Shown here one piece after another: positions 1 through 5,447 of a stretch of DNA of 8,439 nt; the first letter of the stretch is position 1, and each line of letters starts with the position of its first letter. The notes below the pieces were generated by a model. That model ran no database searches. It had not been told where the DNA came from and worked only from the letters and a program-made list of their open reading frames with translations. The translations under genes were made by a program, and so were the position numbers. The stretch covers positions 1 to 8,439 of the forward strand of contig JADHUX010000017.1 in NCBI GenBank assembly GCA_016784285.1, read 5' to 3'. Origin of the DNA: Parcubacteria group bacterium. Its GTDB lineage: Bacteria > Patescibacteriota > Minisyncoccia > Phycocordibacterales > UBA2163.

Positions 1-60
1 CAACGGATAGAACAGGCCCGTCCTAAGGGCTCGATGTGGGTTCGATTCCTGCCAAGGGGA
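1..60 (+). tRNA. tRNA-Arg(CCT), 5' part cut off by the window edge
   Basis: The visible part covers the end of the D arm, the anticodon arm, the T arm and the acceptor 3' strand. The anticodon stem GGCCC/GGGCT (15-19 and 27-31) encloses the loop GTCCTAA, giving anticodon CCT at 22-24, which reads the AGG arginine codon. The T arm is GTGGG-TTCGATT-CCTGC (36-52). The acceptor 3' strand CAAGGGG is at 53-59 with discriminator A at 60. No CCA follows, so CCA must be added after transcription. The 5' acceptor strand, expected to read CCCCTTG, lies outside the window. Confidence 0.88.
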
Positions 61-69
61 TAAGATGGT

Positions 70-98
70 AAGACAATGCAAATTATTTTTGCTAAAAT
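70..98 (+). promoter_or_regulatory. Putative promoter giving a leaderless mRNA for the 105-365 gene
   Basis: AAGACA (70-75, four of six to TTGACA), a 17-nt spacer, then TAAAAT (93-98, five of six to TATAAT). The -10 box ends exactly 6 nt before the ATG at 105, so transcription would begin at or next to the start codon. No Shine-Dalgarno sequence precedes the ATG, which agrees with a leaderless message. Confidence 0.5.
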
Positions 99-104
99 AA
101 GCCA

Positions 105-365
105 ATGAACGACAGAGAAATGAAAGAGCTTTTAGAGCTTACAAGAGACAATAACCAACTTCTACGTAAGATGCGCCGGCATGCAATATTTGGTAATGTA
201 ACACGTCTTATTTATTGGGCAGTCATCTTTGGTGTACCAGTAATAATCTACTACTATTTCATCCAACCACAATTAGGAAACATTGTAGGTACATATGACT
301 CAGTAAGAGGTGGCGCAGAGGGTCTAGGAGGTTTACTAGACCAGTTTGGAAATATTGGACAATAA
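105..365 (+). CDS. Small single-pass membrane protein of unknown function (86 aa)
   Basis: I do not recognise a named family. The N-terminal 25 residues are charged and look helical or coiled-coil (MKELLELTRDNNQLLRKMRR). A basic patch KMRRH leads into one strongly hydrophobic segment at about residues 34-54 (LIYWAVIFGVPVIIYYYF), followed by a glycine-rich tail (GGAEGLGGLLDQFG). This suggests an inner-membrane protein with a cytoplasmic N-terminal helix, since the positive charges sit before the membrane segment. The ATG at 105 fits the proposed leaderless promoter. The gene lies between tRNA-Arg and an oppositely oriented tRNA-Phe and ends 3 nt before a hairpin terminator, so it is probably a single-gene transcript. 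Small proteins with this layout are, to my recollection, common in Parcubacteria; that part is inference. Confidence 0.8.
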   Translation: MNDREMKELLELTRDNNQLLRKMRRHAIFGNVTRLIYWAVIFGVPVIIYYYFIQPQLGNIVGTYDSVRGGAEGLGGLLDQFGNIGQ

Positions 366-367
366 AT

Positions 368-395
368 AAAAGCGCTTAAAGGCGCTTTTATTTTA
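368..395. terminator. Bidirectional intrinsic terminator
   Basis: AAAAGCGC (368-375) pairs with GCGCTTTT (382-389) around a 6-nt loop, followed by ATTTTAT. Read on the other strand, the same hairpin is followed by TTTATTTATT. It therefore can end both the small membrane-protein gene (+) and tRNA-Phe (-), which converge here. Confidence 0.8.
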
Positions 396-399
396 TCTG

Positions 400-472
400 T
401 GCTGAGGGGCGGGCTCGAACCGCCGACCCTTTGTTCTTCAGACAAATGCTCTACCAACTGAGCTACCTCAGC
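400..472 (-). tRNA. tRNA-Phe(GAA)
   Basis: The minus strand folds into a complete 73-nt cloverleaf. Acceptor GCTGAGG/CCTCAGC, D arm GCTC-AGTTGGTA-GAGC, anticodon stem TTTGT/ACAAA around the loop CTGAAGA (anticodon GAA, genome positions 437-439), and T arm GGCGG-TTCGAGC-CCGCC. The discriminator A is at 400. No CCA is encoded. All stems are fully paired, so it should be functional. Confidence 0.95.
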
Positions 473-481
473 AATTTATAT

Positions 482-510
482 ACTTTATCTTGAATTAAGT
501 GATAAATCAA
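482..510 (-). promoter_or_regulatory. Putative tRNA-Phe promoter
   Basis: On the minus strand, TTGATT (510-505) is followed after 17 nt by TAAAGT (487-482). Each matches four of six consensus positions. Transcription would begin close to 475, a few bases before the mature 5' end at 472. It is a weak match, supported mainly by its placement. Confidence 0.4.
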
Positions 511-525
511 GGAGAATACGTCGTA

Positions 526-651
526 TAGGGCTTATATAGTTGAGTGCAGTTCGAGGCGTAAGTAAAAAATAGATTGAGGCGTATTTGAATAGTACGGTGA
601 ATGATATTTTTTGCGTGGCAACGAAGAAATGTGCCAACTATGTAAGTCCTA
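526..651. repeat. 126-nt foldback element (MITE-like or structured RNA)
   Basis: The outer arms TAGGGCTTATATAGTTG (526-542) and CAACTATGTAAGTCCTA (635-651) are inverted repeats with 15 of 17 identities; both differences become G.T wobble pairs in a plus-strand RNA. Pairing continues inward with gaps: TGCA (545-548) with TGTG (630-633), TTCG (550-553) with CGAA (622-625), AAAAAATA (564-571) with TATTTTTT (605-612), and CGTA (580-583) with TACG (593-596) around a 9-nt apical loop. GAGGCGTA also occurs twice in the left half (553-560 and 576-583, the second as TGAGGCGTA). The element lies 2 nt beyond the hsp20 stop codon and may act as its 3' hairpin. No coding frame in it looks real. Confidence 0.65.
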
Positions 652-652
652 A

Positions 653-1135
653 TTATCCTGTTTTGATCTTAAGTTTGGTCTGTTTCTCTTTGTTGATCTT
701 TGGCATTACGAGTGTAAGTAGCCCGTGCTTTTCGCTAGCTGTGGATTCGTCTACCTCTATCTCTTGAGGAAGTAAGATAGTCCTAGAGAACGAACCCCAA
801 TAGAGCTCTTTATAAAAATAATTGTCTTCTGTGACTTGTTTTGTCTCCTCCCTTTTTCCTTTGATAGTCACCATGTCGCGAGTTATAGATACGTCCAAGT
901 TCTCAGGTCGTACTCCAGCGACGAGCGCTTTGATGATGATCTCGTCAGAGTTTTGGTATACATCTACAGTAAGTTGACCTTCGTCATTGTCTTCTTCTAG
1001 CCAATCATTTTCAATACTATTTTCAGCACCAGAATTATCTAGAACAGTTTCCACTTCAATAGTCTCTTCTGTACCGTAATCATCTACATTTACAGTTCCT
1101 GTAAGTCTTTCAAAAAATGATGGTTTTTTTGCCAT
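653..1135 (-). CDS. Hsp20 / alpha-crystallin family small heat-shock protein (160 aa)
   Basis: Small heat-shock proteins are ATP-independent cytoplasmic chaperones that hold unfolding proteins. Residues 1-50 are a variable, acidic N-terminal arm (SIENDWLEEDNDEG). The alpha-crystallin domain spans about 52-146: the start LTVDVYQNSDEIIIKALVAG, then VRPENLDVSITRDMVTIKG, a YFYKELYWGSFSRTILLP strand region, and the signature A-x4-G-x-L as ASEKHGLLTLVMPK (133-146). The usual C-terminal I-x-I/V tail is reduced to LKIK near the end (155-158). Length is typical. The ATG at 1135 is 4 nt after the stop codon of the protease gene, with no ribosome site of its own, so it is probably translated by coupling in the valS-protease-hsp20 transcript. 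Family assignment is firm; the client proteins cannot be seen. Confidence 0.93.
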   Translation of the reverse strand: MAKKPSFFERLTGTVNVDDYGTEETIEVETVLDNSGAENSIENDWLEEDNDEGQLTVDVYQNSDEIIIKALVAGVRPENLDVSITRDMVTIKGKREETKQVTEDNYFYKELYWGSFSRTILLPQEIEVDESTASEKHGLLTLVMPKINKEKQTKLKIKTG

Positions 1136-1139
1136 GGTT

Positions 1140-1838
1140 TTATTTTAAAGTTAATTTTTTATTTCTAATTCGTTTGATTTTCTCAAAAAGAAGTATAAGG
1201 ATAGCTATCCCGATCCATACAAATACAAATACAGTCAATACCTTATCTCCACTTCCTTTCATTATAAAAAAGTTAAACAAACTATGCAACAGGATTGCGA
1301 GTATAAGTCCGTAGAATGCATACACTTTTTTTAAAGCTTTTGTTCTGTAGAAAGAAAGCGCGATCATAACACCGATCATAGCAGAAGAGAGAGTGTGCAG
1401 AAGTGTAGCACCTAAGAATCGAAGATTGCCGTTTATTATAGTATCCATAAAGTTACCTTCCATCAGTGGGTTTAAAAGAAACAGTGTGTTTTCAAGTGCT
1501 GCAAACCCAAGTGCAACTGTGATCATATAGATCACAGCATCTACTGGTTCGTCCATAGCTTTTCTACGTAAGACTGCAAAGTAGGCAAAGGTATATTTAA
1601 ATATTTCTTCAAGAGCAGACCATATTATTATTACAATTGTTCCAGTAAAATATGAGTCAGCGAGCTTTTCAAACGGTAATACTACTGGGACCGCTATCAT
1701 ACCTACGACAAAAGCAAGCAGTATAAGACCTCTTGGTTCTGGGCGTTTCTTGTCTTGCTTAAGCCAAAACCAAAGCCACAAGAGAGCGGGGAGTATTCCC
1801 CCTAAAAGTGCAAATAATATTGTTTGAGATGAAATCAT
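1140..1838 (-). CDS. PrsW-like glutamic-type intramembrane protease (232 aa)
   Basis: About seven hydrophobic segments run through the whole protein. The expected PrsW-family motifs sit in membrane segments: EExxK as SALEEIFKYTF (E77, E78, K81), ALEN (E116, N117), a histidine in LLHTLSSAMIG (H148), and HSLFN (H185, N189). In Bacillus, PrsW cuts the anti-sigma factor RsiW at site 1; the substrate here is unknown and no sigma/anti-sigma pair is visible nearby. The ATG is 1 nt after the valS stop (TAATATG) and lacks a Shine-Dalgarno sequence, which points to translational coupling. The downstream neighbour is hsp20, so a role in envelope or protein stress is plausible but inferred. The broader Abi/CPBP-type proteases are the nearest alternative family. 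Confidence 0.85.
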   Translation of the reverse strand: MISSQTILFALLGGILPALLWLWFWLKQDKKRPEPRGLILLAFVVGMIAVPVVLPFEKLADSYFTGTIVIIIWSALEEIFKYTFAYFAVLRRKAMDEPVDAVIYMITVALGFAALENTLFLLNPLMEGNFMDTIINGNLRFLGATLLHTLSSAMIGVMIALSFYRTKALKKVYAFYGLILAILLHSLFNFFIMKGSGDKVLTVFVFVWIGIAILILLFEKIKRIRNKKLTLK

Positions 1839-1839
1839 A

Positions 1840-3987
1840 TTATTGTGGCCATTTAGCTACTATAAGCATATCACTATCTTTCTCTGGTAAATGTTGCCAG
1901 ATCTCCTCTGTCACAAATGGTGCAAACGGGTGGAGGAGCTTTAGGCATGTTGTAAGTATTTTATACAAAGTCCACTGCCTTGATAGCTTTACTTGTTCGT
2001 CGTCTCCTGTAAGTATTGACTTACTTTCTTCCAGTATAACATCAGCAAGTGTATGCCAAAGGTAGTGGTAAAGTTTTTCGGCTGCCATATAGAAGCGATA
2101 CTCCTCCATATCCTTGGTTATATCGTTTGTAAAATCATTAAGATCATCTAGTATTTTTTTATCAAATTCTGTTATTTTAGGTTCATTTTTTAAATCAGCA
2201 TTACCAATATTTTCAAGAATAAATCTTGTTATATTCCAAAGCTTGTTTGCAAAGTGTTTGTACGCTCTTATCTTGTCGTCAGAGAGCGCGATACTGCTTC
2301 CAGGAGTGTTGCCTATGATCATACCCATACGAAATGCATCAGTACCAAACTCTCCTGTAAGGTCAAGTGGGTTTATTACGTTGCCCTTACTCTTACTCAT
2401 CTTCTTTCCTTTTCCGTCTAGAACCATCCCGTGTAAGTAAACAGTATCAAACGGTAATTCACCTGTTATATATTTGCCAAGCATAAGCATTCTAGCAACC
2501 CAGAAAAAGATAATGTCCCCAGCGGTTTCTAGGATTTGGGTAGGGTAAAATGTTTTATAATCTTCTGAGTCAGGATGTCCAAGTGCTGCAAATGGCCATT
2601 GTCCAGATGAAAACCAAGTGTCAAAAGTATCAGTTTCTTTTACTACGTCCCCACCACACGCTTTACACTGTGTGATTAAATTATCTAAATCAACAAACCC
2701 TTCAGAACATTTCTTGCAGATTTTTGCAGGTATAGGAATACCCCAGACTATCTGTCTGGATATGTTCCAATCATTTATATTCTTTAGCCAGTGCAATGTT
2801 ATCTTTTTGTAATTCTCTGGAATGTATTTGATATTTCCATCTTCAATTTCTTTGATGATAGGCTTTGCAAGAGGTTCCATTTTTACAAACCATTGTGGCA
2901 TTATTCGTGGCTCAAGTATTGATTGGCATTTATAACATTCTTTGACTTTATGTTTATAGTTTTCATCAATCTTTTCTATAAGTCCTGCTTTCTCTAGATC
3001 TTCTACTACAGCTTTGCGCGCTTCTTTTATTTTTAAACCTTCGTATTTGCCAGCGTTTTCGTTAAGACGTCCGTATCTGTCTATCACATTGATTACTTCT
3101 AGGTTGTGTCGCAACCCCATTTCAAAATCATTAGGGTCGTGTGCTGGTGTAACCTTAACAACCCCAGTGCCAAACTCAGGATCAACAAAATCGTCAGCTA
3201 TTACTTTTAGTTTATTTTTCCCAATTTCTGTTTCAATCTCGATTTCTTTTCCTATATATTCTTTATATCTATCATCTTTTGGGTTAACAGCGATTGCGGT
3301 ATCACCAAACTTTGTTTCAGGTCGTACTGTAGCAAGTGTAAATGGTCCATATTTAATATAGTAAAGTGGGTCAACTTGCTCTTCTGATTTGGACTCTAAT
3401 TCGGAAAGGGAAGTCTGGTGTTTCGTACACCAATTTACTATACGCTTACCCCGGTATAGTAGTTTGTCATCGGAGAGTTTTTTAAATGTATTATGAACTG
3501 TTTTTATAACATCAGGATCAAGTGTAAACTTCTCACGTGACCAGTCACAAGATGCGCCGATCTTTTTAACTTGATTTACTATATTTTTTTTATTTGCGAG
3601 TGTAAAATCTAGGATCTCTTTATATAAATCTTCCGGCTCCATCTTAAAACGAGAGCGTCCTTCTTTCTCTAGTTTCTTTTCATATACTACTTGTGTTTCA
3701 AACCCAGCATGGTCAGTACCTGGTATCCATAGAGTCTTAAATCCTTGCATCCGCTTGTAGCGAGTCATTATGTCCTCTATTGTCATAACAAGACCATGTC
3801 CTGCATGGAGGTCGCCGTTTGCATTGGTTGGGGGCATTAAGATCGTAAATGTTTCTTTTTTGCCACCTTTCAGATTATCGGGGTTAAAAAAGCCTCCATC
3901 TTCCCAGAGTTTATATATTTTGCCCTCAGTTTCTTGTGGACTATATGGTTTTAGGAATTTATCGTCCATATTTAAGATACTCTTCAT
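1840..3987 (-). CDS. valS: Valine--tRNA ligase (715 aa)
   Basis: This class I synthetase charges tRNA-Val with valine. The HIGH motif appears as HAGH (61-64) after MPPTNANGDL, and KMSKS is at 529-533. The inserted editing domain (about 205-345) has TVRPETKFGDT (220-230) and TPAHDPNDF (280-288), which match ValRS and hydrolyse Thr-tRNA-Val. Three CxxC pairs (351/354, 424/427, 441/444) suggest zinc knuckles. The anticodon-binding helices occupy about 600-715, ending in HPFAPFVTEEIWQHLP. The C-terminal coiled coil found in many bacterial ValRS (commonly near 900 aa) is absent, probably natural for this lineage because the end is clean and coupled to the next gene. The ATG at 3987 has no Shine-Dalgarno; a second ATG at 3969 (MDDKFLKP) is a possible start. 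Confidence 0.95.
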   Translation of the reverse strand: MKSILNMDDKFLKPYSPQETEGKIYKLWEDGGFFNPDNLKGGKKETFTILMPPTNANGDLHAGHGLVMTIEDIMTRYKRMQGFKTLWIPGTDHAGFETQVVYEKKLEKEGRSRFKMEPEDLYKEILDFTLANKKNIVNQVKKIGASCDWSREKFTLDPDVIKTVHNTFKKLSDDKLLYRGKRIVNWCTKHQTSLSELESKSEEQVDPLYYIKYGPFTLATVRPETKFGDTAIAVNPKDDRYKEYIGKEIEIETEIGKNKLKVIADDFVDPEFGTGVVKVTPAHDPNDFEMGLRHNLEVINVIDRYGRLNENAGKYEGLKIKEARKAVVEDLEKAGLIEKIDENYKHKVKECYKCQSILEPRIMPQWFVKMEPLAKPIIKEIEDGNIKYIPENYKKITLHWLKNINDWNISRQIVWGIPIPAKICKKCSEGFVDLDNLITQCKACGGDVVKETDTFDTWFSSGQWPFAALGHPDSEDYKTFYPTQILETAGDIIFFWVARMLMLGKYITGELPFDTVYLHGMVLDGKGKKMSKSKGNVINPLDLTGEFGTDAFRMGMIIGNTPGSSIALSDDKIRAYKHFANKLWNITRFILENIGNADLKNEPKITEFDKKILDDLNDFTNDITKDMEEYRFYMAAEKLYHYLWHTLADVILEESKSILTGDDEQVKLSRQWTLYKILTTCLKLLHPFAPFVTEEIWQHLPEKDSDMLIVAKWPQ

Positions 3988-4019
3988 AATATCAAAATAC
4001 TATATATAAGTCACTTAAT

Positions 4020-4044
4020 CACTTGGGAACCCGACTTCCAAGTG
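4020..4044. repeat. REP palindrome, left copy (over the RAYT promoter)
   Basis: CACTTGG-G-AA pairs with TTCCAAGTG around a CCCGAC loop, giving a 9-bp stem with one bulged G; AT/AT outside can add two more pairs. Positions 4021-4044 are identical over 24 nt to the right copy at 4726-4749 and to the reverse complement of 4515-4538. This copy lies between the divergent valS and RAYT genes. Confidence 0.9.
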
Positions 4045-4051
4045 ATATAAT
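4023..4051 (+). promoter_or_regulatory. RAYT promoter embedded in the REP palindrome
   Basis: A perfect TATAAT (4046-4051) stands 17 nt downstream of TTGGGA (4023-4028, four of six to TTGACA). The -35 hexamer and most of the spacer lie inside the REP hairpin. The -10 box ends 6 nt before the ATG at 4058, so the message would be leaderless; no Shine-Dalgarno sequence is present. A protein bound to the palindrome would block RNA polymerase (inference). Confidence 0.65.
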
Positions 4052-4057
4052 TTTTAT

Positions 4058-4726
4058 ATGAGAAAAGTAAAATTTGTAGAAGGAGAATTTTATCATATCT
4101 TTAATAGAGGTGTTGATAAGAGGATAATTTTTCAAGATCAAGATGATTTAAAAAGATTTTTTCAAAGTATGAAAGAGTTTAATGTTGAAGAACCGATAGG
4201 GAGTATATACGAAAACTCTTTTAATAAAAGTAAAAATCAACTTGAAAACCTAGTTTCTAAACAGGAGCAAAAACTTGTTAATTTTATATGTTATTGCCTC
4301 AATCCAAATCACTATCACTTTATTTTGGAACCACTAGTTGAAAATGGTGTAGAAAAATTTATGCAAAGAATAGGAGGGTATTCTAGATATTTTAACTTAA
4401 AATATAAGAGAAACGGAGCACTCTTTCAAGGAAGATTTAAAGCTGTTCATATATCATCAAACGAGCAATTATTACATACAAGTGTTTATGTGAATTTAAA
4501 TGATAATATTCACGCACTTGGAAGTCGGGTTCCCAAGTTGTCGAGTTGGAATGAATATACTAGAAATATAAATAGTATTTTTTGTAAAAAAGATATTATT
4601 TTAGATCAATTTGATAATAAAGAAGAATATAAAAAATTTGCAGAGGAATCTTTGAAAGATATTTTAAGTAGAAGAAATGAAAGTAATGATGAAAATATAG
4701 AAAGTAAAGAATTGTTTTTAGAATGA
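4058..4726 (+). CDS. REP-associated tyrosine transposase (RAYT), Y1/HUH family (222 aa)
   Basis: Y1-type HUH enzymes nick and rejoin single-stranded DNA next to a hairpin; RAYTs act on REP palindromes. The opening GEFYHIFNRGVDKRIIF (9-25) is the family's first strand and RG motif. The metal-binding HUH motif is H85-Y86-H87 in LNPNHYHFILEP. The helix GGYSRYFNLKYKRNGALFQGRF (106-127) holds the probable catalytic tyrosine, Y108 (Y111 is an alternative). Length is normal for the family, with a charged C-terminal tail. Residues 153-161 (ALGSRVPKL) are encoded by an inverted copy of the flanking REP, just before SSWNEY. The stop codon shares its last base with the right REP. Nothing is frameshifted and all motifs are present, so the gene is probably active. 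It stands alone, divergent from valS. Confidence 0.93.
   Translation: MRKVKFVEGEFYHIFNRGVDKRIIFQDQDDLKRFFQSMKEFNVEEPIGSIYENSFNKSKNQLENLVSKQEQKLVNFICYCLNPNHYHFILEPLVENGVEKFMQRIGGYSRYFNLKYKRNGALFQGRFKAVHISSNEQLLHTSVYVNLNDNIHALGSRVPKLSSWNEYTRNINSIFCKKDIILDQFDNKEEYKKFAEESLKDILSRRNESNDENIESKELFLE
4515..4538 (-). repeat. REP palindrome, internal inverted copy inside the RAYT gene
   Basis: These 24 nt are the exact reverse complement of the left and right copies. They are read in frame as Ala153 to Leu161 (A-LGSRVPK-L) of the transposase. The same hairpin can form, with TTCC/GGAA pairing inside CACTTGG/CCAAGT. Confidence 0.92.
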
Positions 4727-4749
4727 CTTGGGAACCCGACTTCCAAGTG
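4726..4749 (+). repeat. REP palindrome, right copy (on the RAYT stop codon)
   Basis: It is identical over 24 nt to the left copy and in the same orientation. Its first A is the last base of the TGA stop. Both flanking copies are preceded by AAT plus one base (AATC at left, AATG at right), which could be part of the recognised site. A run of five T (4753-4757) begins 4 nt after the hairpin, so it may also act as a weak terminator for the transposase message. Confidence 0.9.
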
Positions 4750-4778
4750 CTGTTTTTAAGTGGTAAATTGTTAATAAT

Positions 4779-4809
4779 TTGACAGCTTTTGGTTTGGGTA
4801 TATTATAAT
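4779..4809 (+). promoter_or_regulatory. Promoter of the 4876-5277 gene
   Basis: A perfect TTGACA (4779-4784) is followed by TATTAT (4801-4806, spacer 16) or the overlapping TATAAT (4804-4809, spacer 19). Transcription from about 4813-4816 leaves a leader of about 60 nt. The leader contains the palindrome TTTATATA-TT-TATATAAA (4819-4836), which could be an operator or a weak RNA hairpin. Confidence 0.65.
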
Positions 4810-4875
4810 AGGTAGAAGTTTATATATTTATATAAAAATAGTTCCATATAATTTATGTAAGAAAGGGAAAAGAGA

Positions 4876-5277
4876 ATGAACATATTTCTGGTTTGTGCGT
4901 GTAATTATAAGGTGCGAAAAATCGCAAATTCTTTAAATAAAATAAGAAAGAAAAAGAAAATTAAACCAAGCAATATTGATATTTTTTCTCCTACAGAAGA
5001 ACATAAGACTGCATACGGTATAAGAGATGTTATTAATAATAAAAATATCTTTGAACCAAAATCTGTAAAAAGAGAGTTCTTTGAATTACTTGACTGTGTT
5101 GAGAACAAAGAAAAAGGATATATTTTTATTGCAGATCAGTTAGGTATTAAAGATATGTTAGACTCCATGGGTGACATTTATAAAATCGATGATAGTTGCA
5201 ATGAAGTTAAGCAAGGTACGGTAATTTCAGTTGAAAATAACGATGTAAATAAAGTAGAAGTAATGTTTAGTTTATAG
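4876..5277 (+). CDS. Histidine-phosphatase-like protein lacking the catalytic residues (133 aa)
   Basis: The order of elements recalls the phosphoglycerate mutase/SixA fold: a first strand MNIFLVCACNY where active enzymes have FLVRHG; a second strand IDIFSPTEEHKTA (34-46) where they have an SSPxxRAxxTA segment; YIFIADQLGI (82-91) where they have a strand ending in the second catalytic histidine; and a last strand GTVISVE (114-120). In this alignment the RHG becomes CAC, the second arginine becomes E or H, and the late histidine becomes Q, so phosphatase activity is unlikely. The assignment rests on pattern alone and could be wrong. GAAAGGG (4861-4867) gives a moderate ribosome site. The gene follows the RAYT unit, has its own promoter and terminator, and runs lysine- and asparagine-rich. 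A regulatory or binding role is possible, but no partner is visible. Confidence 0.7.
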   Translation: MNIFLVCACNYKVRKIANSLNKIRKKKKIKPSNIDIFSPTEEHKTAYGIRDVINNKNIFEPKSVKREFFELLDCVENKEKGYIFIADQLGIKDMLDSMGDIYKIDDSCNEVKQGTVISVENNDVNKVEVMFSL

Positions 5278-5313
5278 TAAAAATCCCTTTATTAAATAAA
5301 TTAATCCAAATTT

Positions 5314-5344
5314 AAACAGTCTGTCTTTGGCAGGCTGTTTTTTT
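5314..5344 (+). terminator. Intrinsic terminator of the 4876-5277 gene
   Basis: AAACAGTCTGTC (5314-5325) pairs with GGCAGGCTGTTT (5329-5340), with two T.G pairs, around a TTT loop. The T run 5338-5344 follows. It lies 37 nt after the stop codon. Confidence 0.85.
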
Positions 5345-5351
5345 ATATTAT

Positions 5352-5385
5352 AAAAAATGAAGCCCGCAATGTTCTGCGGGCTTCA
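5352..5385 (-). terminator. Intrinsic terminator of the 5447-5842 gene
   Basis: On the minus strand an 11-bp perfect stem, TGAAGCCCGCA with TGCGGGCTTCA (5358-5385, 6-nt loop), is followed directly by six T (5357-5352). It sits 62 nt after the stop codon; two further palindromes lie in between. Confidence 0.88.
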
Positions 5386-5389
5386 GGGC

Positions 5390-5419
5390 CTGATCTAATG
5401 TGGGGAGTCATTGGATCAG
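5390..5419. repeat. Inverted repeat between convergent genes
   Basis: CTGATCTAATG (5390-5400) pairs with CATTGGATCAG (5409-5419), one T.G wobble in plus-strand RNA, around an 8-nt loop TGGGGAGT. Function unknown. Confidence 0.7.
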
Positions 5420-5425
5420 CTGAGT

Positions 5426-5447
5426 GAATTTATAGGCCTATAAATTC
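5426..5447. repeat. Perfect 22-bp palindrome at the stop codon of the 5447-5842 gene
   Basis: GAATTTATAGG is followed immediately by its exact reverse complement CCTATAAATTC, with the centre at 5436/5437. Its outermost base is the final G of the TAG stop on the minus strand. With no spacer it makes a poor RNA hairpin and looks more like a site for a dimeric DNA-binding protein (inference). Confidence 0.8.

Noticed and set aside
254..457. Minus-strand reading frame of 67 codons
   Set aside because: It runs through tRNA-Phe and the opposite strand of the small membrane-protein gene.
585..767. Plus-strand reading frame of 60 codons
   Set aside because: It overlaps the 126-nt foldback element and the antisense of the hsp20 end; no ribosome site and no recognisable motif.
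2579..2588. Ten bases CCAAGTGCTG identical to the end of the right REP and its flank
   Set aside because: No matching palindrome partner beside it and it encodes normal ValRS residues; a chance match.
4020..4749. CRISPR array made of the three 24-nt repeats
   Set aside because: Spacing is irregular (about 470 and 190 nt), one copy is inverted and inside a gene, and no cas gene is present.
4905..5108. Minus-strand frame of 67 codons with hydrophobic stretches
   Set aside because: Lies fully antisense inside the 4876-5277 gene, which has clear promoter, ribosome site and terminator; the hydrophobicity is the mirror of a lysine-rich region.
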